A DNA stretch of 64,000 bases from Yamagishiella unicocca (taxonomy: Eukaryota > Chlorophyta > Chlorophyceae > Chlamydomonadales > Volvocaceae). The stretch covers positions 372,001 to 436,000 of the forward strand of contig BDSL01000018.1 of assembly GCA_003116995.1 (NCBI GenBank), in the 5' to 3' direction. The position numbers were made by a program, and so were the translations under genes. Numbering within the stretch: the first letter of the stretch is position 1; each line of letters starts with the position of its first letter. The notes below the pieces were generated by a model. It was given only the letters and a program-made list of their open reading frames with translations. It had not been told where the DNA came from and did not search any database. Below are positions 57,701 to 64,000 of this stretch, one piece after another.

Positions 57701-60700
57701 CAAGGATTCCAGACGAAATCCTTTCGGAAGTCCCTCCCTGCTGTTGCACCACGTTTAACCCAACCATAACTTCCTGCCATGTTATCCTAAGCGTGAGCGG
57801 TGGCTGCACAAGCACGAGCACGAGCGCCGCGCAGACCTTTGACGGCCCCAATTCCCGCACGGGCAGGTGGACTCCAAGTTGTCTCCTTCCCGGCCCCTTG
57901 TCCCTCAGACTCACCTCCAGCATGGCCTTAAGCCGCGAGATTTCCTCCTGGAACTCACGCAACATAGCGTCCTTGGGGTCCTCATTGATCTTGGGCTGCG
58001 CGGATGGAAAAGAAAAGACACGCATGTGGTGTGGGTGTGGTCACACACTAAAAAATACCTCCCCTGGGCTTCCTAAACAAAGCTCCACGAGCAACATAAT
58101 AGGTTGGCTGGTTACTCGGCATTCAGGCTACCTAGCCTAAACCCCGCACCTTGTTCTTGATGTTCTTGGCGCGATTGGCGTAACGCAGCGTGGACAGCGT
58201 CTCGTCGTAGTTCCAGTCGGCGGGCCCCATGTTTGCGCACATGATCGTCTTCGTGTTGCCGCCGAGGGAGTCCTGCAGCAGACGCGTCAGCTTGGAGTCA
58301 CGGTACGGCACGTGCCCTGTAGGGACCGGCCAACGGGAGGGAAACAAAAGTCGTTAATGCGCAGGACGACAGCGGCAGGCATGGAAGTCCTTGTCGTACA
58401 CCGTACAGGCGTTTGTGGTCCGGGCAACCCGAGACAGATCGCAACCAAGGTCGCGGAACAGTGAAAGCAGAACCTAACAACCCTGGAGGACATGCCAGCG
58501 TACAGACGGCGCGAACCGGCGTCCCATTACGTGGACACCCCTTCGCTACATCGCAGTCCCGTGGTAGCGAACGACTGCTCCATGGATCCCCCACCAGTCT
58601 CCAGGCCACCTACCGCTCTTGCCGTCCACCAGCGCCGAGATCACGTTGCCCAGCGCCGACAGCGACAAGTTGATCTTGGTGGCCTCCTTCAGGCGGTCGC
58701 CTGTGGCTCCCGTCTTGGACTGGCGCTCGCTACCAGCCAGGTCCACCAGGTTGAGTTTGCCCACCTTGATGTGGCCCTCGGGCTGCGGGTCCGAGAGGGT
58801 CAGGAGGCACAGGTTAGCACGCGGCACGCCATTACGCAATGGTGGCTGCGGGCCGTCATCCCAGCGCGGCTACGATCCTGCCTGCAGTCAAGAGGTGCCG
58901 ACCCGTGCCCCCACACGTATCCTGGGGTGTCTGAGACGGTGCGCCGCCGCGACCCAGTCCCCGCTCTGGCTGGCGGCCGAAGGCGGGAACCTTAGTACGC
59001 GTGTACAACGAGTATGCGTCCTCCCTTCAAGCCTGCCAGGGTCCCGCCCAAGCTGCCACCTGCAGTCGTACATCACTAGTCGCGCCCCTAGCACGAACTG
59101 CCGCCGCTTTCTCGACCCGTTCATCAGTCTTCTGGACCCGTCCCGCTCCGGCCCATCAATGAGCATCAAAAGCGTGCGCCTCCCGCGCAGCCCGGCCCTT
59201 TCGCACCGGCACGCGCCATTGTGGCATTTGCTGAGACGTGTGTTTGCACATGTTGAAAGGCCGCGGCCCGTGGTGTGGAGCACAAGGCCCCCCAAACCCA
59301 TCTGCACCGTCTGGGTGGAAGAGGCGGCAACACCGCGGTACAGTGGGCGCCAGAGACTTTCTGCCACGCGGCGAAACTTTGTGCTACGCGGCGAAACTTT
59401 CTGCTACGCGGCGAAACTACAGATAAGCTCGTTTCTGGTGACACGTGGGTGCTGCTGATCCCAGTCCGCCAATTAGCCACTCTGTCGGGCAAATCAGCGC
59501 CTGGCGTAGTGATACTAGCTGCACGCGCGGAACCGGCTGGGGGGCCCAGCTCAGCTCCGCCCATCGCCAGCTGGAGGAGCCGCGCAAGGTCTCCGCCATA
59601 GCACCCGGGGGCCACATCTTTCCTAACCCATCCCTGTCGAAAAGCCGCGCTGACGTGCGACCCCGCCGACCTGTGCTTGCGTCTGCTCGATGGTCTCGAT
59701 CGTAATGGTGAAGATGGAGTGAGACCGGGAAGAGTCCTGGTTCATCAGCGTGGCGCCCACCGAGCGGTTCTTCTTCCCGACCTGCGATGGAGGGGAGGGG
59801 ACAAGGAAGGTGGCCGTGGTGAGCACAGGAACCTTAGGGCGGCGACAGGCACTAATAGTACGTGCCGACTGGACAGTGGGCGGTGAGGGATTGTGCTTCT
59901 CCAGAGGCTTGACCCATTCTGGACGCTTAAGAGTGCTGCACACCGCACGCTGCATGGGGACTGTGCATTGGTTTCGCCTTGCCACACCGCCAGGGCCCTC
60001 CATTTGCCTATTTAGGGTTGTAATGCCCAAGCAGAACATGGGACTATTGCTAATATGCTTGCAATATGGTGCGAATGGCCGTAATGTCGACGCTAATTGC
60101 TGCACAAGTGGGAATGCAAATGGCGCGGGAGTCCATGGCTGCCTTCGGTACTCGCGGATACCGGTCAGGGAAGCAACGAGGCTGTCGCACGACCAATTTG
60201 GCGCGAGGGCCCGACATATGGCATCAATAACCTTCCTCCAGGGCCCCTCGAACCAGTCCTCCAACGAACAGCCTGGCATCCATGAAATCACCACGCAAAA
60301 CCCCTGGACACCCACGCACCTCCAGCACGTTCTTGAGCTCCGGCACGCCCTTCACTACAAAGGCGTTCAGGCCCTTGACGTACACGCCGGAATCCTTGTG
60401 CTCCTTGAGTTCCAGCTTGTTCTTAGGGTCCTTCGACAACAGGTCGCGCACCTCCTCGTTGTAAATCTCGAGGTACGACGCCCGCACCATCCACTGCCGC
60501 CCCGCGCTGCCGTTAACAAGCTCAAATACATGATCGAAGCAGTTGGGGATGATGCCTTGTAACTCCGGCGTGGGAAAACCCTCCATTGTATGCGTTTTAC
60601 CCGTCCCAGTCTGGCCGTAGGCGAATATAGTCCCGTTATAGCCATCCGCAACGCTATTGACGATAGGACGTGCTACGATGTCGTAGAGTTCCTTCTGGGT

Positions 60701-60880
60701 TACGTTCCAATCGAAGGCATTGTCGAAGGTGAACGACTTCGGGGGCTCGTCACCCTTCGGATTGTGCAGCGTAACCTGGCCAATCTTCTGGTCGACATCC
60801 ACGATTACGGCACGGTTGTCGCCCTTTTCTTTGCCGTTCAGGGGGCGGCATCGCACCGCGACCTTCACGCACTCTCCCAT
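54792..60880 (-). CDS. FLA8: Heterotrimeric kinesin-2 motor subunit, probably FLA8 (KIF3B-like)
   Basis: Plus-end motor that drives anterograde intraflagellar transport as a dimer of two motor subunits with KAP. CDS complement(join(54792..54953, 55236..55511, 55862..55957, 56224..56416, 56522..56667, 56933..57082, 57339..57539, 57915..57995, 58150..58316, 58614..58782, 59671..59781, 60320..60880)), 770 residues, all in phase. The motor domain (1-336) has P-loop GQTGTGKT (89-96), switch I SSRSH (204-208), switch [10 protein letters not shown] (236-243), and ends [12 protein letters not shown]. The neck [19 protein letters not shown] is typical of kinesin-2. A charged coiled coil spans about 430-630 and a basic tail ends [17 protein letters not shown]8 is preferred over FLA10 because of the short N-terminus [18 protein letters not shown] and EEISRLK, but the paralogue call is from memory of the family. 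Confidence 0.9.
59361..59420. repeat. 20-bp tandem repeat, three copies, in kinesin-2 intron 2
   Basis: CTGCTACGCGGCGAAACTTT repeated with one or two changes per copy, in the 888-bp intron 58783-59670. Confidence 0.92.
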
Positions 60881-62573
60881 TTCTGAGAATCCCTTAAGGT
60901 AGTTCTAATAACGAGAATCGAGGGTGGTCTTGACGCAACCCTGGGCGTGTGAGCGCTAGAATAGAGAACTCTAGAGACATGCCATTCCCATGTGAGACTT
61001 TGGCAAGGGCGAATGCACAAGGCAGTAGGATGTTGTATGTATTGCAGGTGACATAAATATGATTCCGCGAAATAAGTAAAAGCTAGGCAACTTCACTGTA
61101 CCACAGCAGCACCTGCCCTGCATGGAACCATCATTCCACGGCTGGAGGCTTGTAAGCACGCCCTGAAACCCAAGCCAATACAAAGTACACAGCTTTTCCA
61201 AGGGCAATATTCCAGCGGTGCTGCGTTGTGATTGTCCTTTCAACGTACCAAGAAATAACGAGGCACACGCGTCCCATATGCTGTAAAGCTGCCGTTGCTT
61301 GACTCTCAATGCCAACTTTCAGGACATCCCGCATGATCTGTGCCTTGTGTTCCTTATGTGTACCTGGCCGCGGCCCTGGGCCCGGGGGTCGGTACCTCCT
61401 TTGAGTACCGCGTCCTCGCGGCCAAAGAAGGGTAGGCCACACAACCTACATATTCAAAAGCACATCACCCGTAGACTGCCACTCCGATAGTTTTCGCAAC
61501 GGCACGTCTAGGTCTCCGCGCACAGAAGCCGTGCACCGACGCCACAACGGCAGTGTGATGCCGCAACGGCACGACATGTCAGCAGATCTGCCGGCACTTG
61601 TGGCAACTCACAGAGACACAGCTCTATTTCGCCGCGGGCTCTCGCATGCATGCAGCCTCCCCCCCACCCGACCTGTCCCGTCGCGTTAAACGGTTTTTAC
61701 AAACCCCGACCTGTATAGCCACCATGATCCGCTTGCAATTGCCCGCGGATCACCTGAAATGGGTTCAGGTCCTTTGCAAGTCAAAGGACAAGGTCCCTGA
61801 TACTGCTTGAGCTGAGGCGCATTCTGGAGTTCGAGCCGATGGAGAATGACGGCCATAGGGCCAAACTCTGCAGCGCCATCCCGACTGACACTGGGTTTGC
61901 GACGCACCTGCTCCAAACCAGACGTGCAGTTAGAGCGCGTCTCTCAAACGGCCCACCATCTACAGGCTCAACCTTAGTTAGCTTGTACGAATGTTGCTGT
62001 CAGTGTAACTTTGGTGCGGATACTTAAGCTGTCACGGCACAAAGCTCACGAGGTACGTACATGCGACCCTCCGACTTCCCGCGCGCCGCCATTGCACCAG
62101 CGTTAGGCACGCACTGATCCGTCGGACTACGTACGCAAATTTGCCTGCGTCTGAGTACCGTATTTGAGTACGGAACTATGTGGTCGTCATGTTGAGTTCC
62201 AACTAGGCTGCCACTTTTCGCGACCATGCAACCGTCATCCTTCCCGTAAGGCGACAGGAGGAGCTCTGTCACGTCTGCACGTCAACCTGCGCGAGCTGAG
62301 CTCCGGCATTCCGACCTGACTTACATTGCTGTACTCTTAGGCGTACCCAAAATCGATATACGCGTCTGCGTCGGCCGCACACAAGCGGCCCATCTATACC
62401 GTACATTCCGCCCAGCCTGATCCAGCTGTCCACCTCATCCCACCTGATCTGCTGTCCACTCCGTCCCACCAACACAACCCTGCGCTATTTCCGGTCCCAA
62501 GTTCAGCCAAAGCAGGCACCACACTCGAACAGTACCCGTCCCTCGATGGTCACACAGCGGTAAACTAACACAC
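60881..62573. other. Intergenic region: kinesin-2 promoter and 3' region of the next gene
   Basis: No supported gene. The right part includes the probable 3' UTR of the next minus-strand gene, with TTACA (TGTAA on minus) at 62321-62325. The left part should hold the kinesin-2 promoter; no defined site is recognised. Confidence 0.55.
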
Positions 62574-64000
62574 CTATCGCGGTGCCACTGCGCCGAGCGC
62601 CGACTCCAACTTCTGCCCCTGCCCGAAGCTTCCAGAAGGCCCCGCGTCATGCTCCTGCAGGTTAGCAAGTTTTTGCCCCTGCAGCCCCCGGCTGTGCGAC
62701 TCCCTACCTAGGTCCTGGATGTCGCACAACGAACCATCGCCGCTGACCACTACTACGCTCGCGCGCGTGTCGTGCTGCGCCTCAGCGCCACCGTGCAGCG
62801 CAAGCTGCTGGGCGGCGGCCGCGACCGCCCGCAAGGAATGAGCTTCTTGCTCCCGCGGGCGCGAGTTCTGCGCCGCAGGCACTCCGCCACCACCGCTGCC
62901 GCCGTCACCGGCACCGTTCGCGCCGCTGCTGGCAGCGCTTGCGTCGTGTTGCAGCCACAAGGGAAAGCCACGCCGATCAGCAGTCGCGTCCGAGCCCTCG
63001 CCGGCGCCAGTGCCTGCCGAGGCCAGTTGGATACGCAGCTCAGCTGACGAAGCATGCTCCGGCTCGTGACTCGTGCTCACGCGCTGGTTAGGCAAAGGAG
63101 AGTGCGACCGAGGCTGCGGGCGGGCAATTGGGGCTCCCGGCGTCGGCCCTACCGGACCTGCCGCGGCGCCCGCGGCGTCTGTCCTGCCTCTATCCGCCGC
63201 ACCCTGACCGTCGATCCCCTCACGGTCCCCGCCTGTCCGACGCTGCTCCCCGCGGCGCTGTTCCCTGCCGGTCAACAGCAAGCTGCTGAGCAGGCGCCGT
63301 TGCTGCCCTTGGGGCCGCGCATGGTTTAAGTCCGCGTGCCCAAAGGCCATCTTCCTGGACCCTTCTACGGGCAGCGGCAGCGGCACGGTGGCTCCGCTGG
63401 GCAGCTCGCCGCTGGCGCCAGTCGTGGACCCATCGTCCGAGCGCAGCGCCGCTGGGCCGATACTGGCCGCGCCTGCCAACGTATGGACCTGCGCCAAGCC
63501 TTGCAGCTGTGTCCGCGGGCCGGCTGTAACAGGGGATGAGACGGTGTGCGCAGCGCCCGCGGACGGCCCCGCAGCGCCGTTTCCGCCGCCAGGTGCCGCT
63601 ACACGCCGCGGTGCAGCTTTAGGAGTGCGATCCTTAGGTGGGCCCCGTCCTATGCTGCGGCCGGGCTGCGCTATCCGCCGTGCCGCCAGCGCCGCTGCCG
63701 CCGCCGCCGAGCCCGCTGCGGCTGCGGCGTGCTGCGGCGACGGCGACCATGTACGTCGCTGTCTGGCCTTTTTAACCTGTGCCAAGGCCTCAGTCCCGGC
63801 TGATGCCCCCGGCCCCGTTCCACCGACCCCTTTGGACACCTCCGATGCACTGCCTTTCCGTGCCTGCAACCGTAGGCTTCTTTTGTACTCGGCCTGCAGC
63901 TGCAGCCACGACGGCTGCCTGCCAGACGTGGACGCGCCCGACTGCTGTCCGCGGTCGGAAGGAGCTCCCCGCACTGCATCCTGCTGCATGATGCTCTCGC
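62574..64000 (-). CDS. C-terminal part of an unrecognised low-complexity protein (5' end outside window)
   Basis: One frame stays open from the right edge to a stop at 62574-62576, at least 475 residues in a single exon. An ATG at 63989 is possible, but the frame is open beyond it, so the true start is not known. The protein is rich in Ala, Gly, Ser, Arg and Gln and looks disordered. The only ordered-looking segment is near its start (WLQLQAEYKRSLRLQARKG). Short spots such as RRGFPLWLQHDASAASS and VVVVSGDGSLCDIQDLG have no known match. Codon use is GC-rich like its neighbours, and the plus strand also stays open in places because of the GC content. I cannot name a family. It could be the last exon of a much larger regulatory protein. 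Confidence 0.6.
   Translation of the reverse strand, partial: ESIMQQDAVRGAPSDRGQQSGASTSGRQPSWLQLQAEYKRSLRLQARKGSASEVSKGVGGTGPGASAGTEALAQVKKARQRRTWSPSPQHAAAAAGSAAAAAALAARRIAQPGRSIGRGPPKDRTPKAAPRRVAAPGGGNGAAGPSAGAAHTVSSPVTAGPRTQLQGLAQVHTLAGAASIGPAALRSDDGSTTGASGELPSGATVPLPLPVEGSRKMAFGHADLNHARPQGQQRRLLSSLLLTGREQRRGEQRRTGGDREGIDGQGAADRGRTDAAGAAAGPVGPTPGAPIARPQPRSHSPLPNQRVSTSHEPEHASSAELRIQLASAGTGAGEGSDATADRRGFPLWLQHDASAASSGANGAGDGGSGGGGVPAAQNSRPREQEAHSLRAVAAAAQQLALHGGAEAQHDTRASVVVVSGDGSLCDIQDLGRESHSRGLQGQKLANLQEHDAGPSGSFGQGQKLESALGAVAPR

Noticed and set aside
1..64000. Search for transposase, reverse transcriptase or viral genes
   Set aside because: No frame showed recognisable motifs of these families; the repeats found are short and non-coding.

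Overview
The window is nuclear DNA from a green alga, most likely a volvocine/chlamydomonadalean species related to Chlamydomonas or Volvox. Evidence: high GC content, genes cut into many short exons with strong GTGAGC-like donors and CAG acceptors, TGTAA-type polyadenylation signals, GC-rich minisatellites inside introns, and flagellar genes such as kinesin-2. There are no prokaryotic operons, CRISPR arrays or recognisable transposon ORFs. The exon joins given here were made by hand from splice sites, reading phase and family similarity. All of them keep an open frame, but none is confirmed by transcripts.

Layout. (1) 1-11161, minus: large subunit of RNA polymerase I (RPA1), missing its C-terminal exons beyond the left edge; its introns carry a 718-bp CCA/TGG repeat and two sets of roughly 200-bp repeats. 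(2) 11556-13767, plus: ribosomal protein L7a (eL8), head-to-head with RPA1 across 394 bp. (3) 14985-21092, plus: an 877-residue protein with two tandem p25-alpha/TPPP-like modules. (4) 22929-25779, minus: a leucine-rich-repeat protein. (5) 28008-33977, plus: an eIF(iso)4G-type translation initiation scaffold. (6) 35635-43039, minus: a 912-residue MAPK-like (CMGC) protein kinase with an enlarged activation segment. (7) 43418-52282, plus, head-to-head with the kinase across 378 bp: a 1607-residue protein with a disordered N-terminus rich in endocytic-type motifs, a WD40-like region, an inositol-polyphosphate 5-phosphatase domain and a C-terminal ASH-like domain. (8) 53696-54314, plus: mitochondrial cytochrome c. 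(9) 54792-60880, minus, convergent with cytochrome c: a kinesin-2 motor subunit, probably FLA8. (10) 62574-64000, minus: the C-terminal part of an unrecognised low-complexity protein.

Functionally this is an ordinary gene-dense eukaryotic region. Growth and translation genes (RPA1, RPL7A, eIFiso4G), cytoskeleton/cilium genes (kinesin-2, perhaps the p25-alpha protein) and signalling/membrane genes (kinase, 5-phosphatase) are interleaved. The points most worth checking are the two head-to-head gene pairs, the motif-rich N-terminus of the 5-phosphatase, the unusual kinase, and several intronic repeat families, two of which recur in introns or flanks of unrelated genes.
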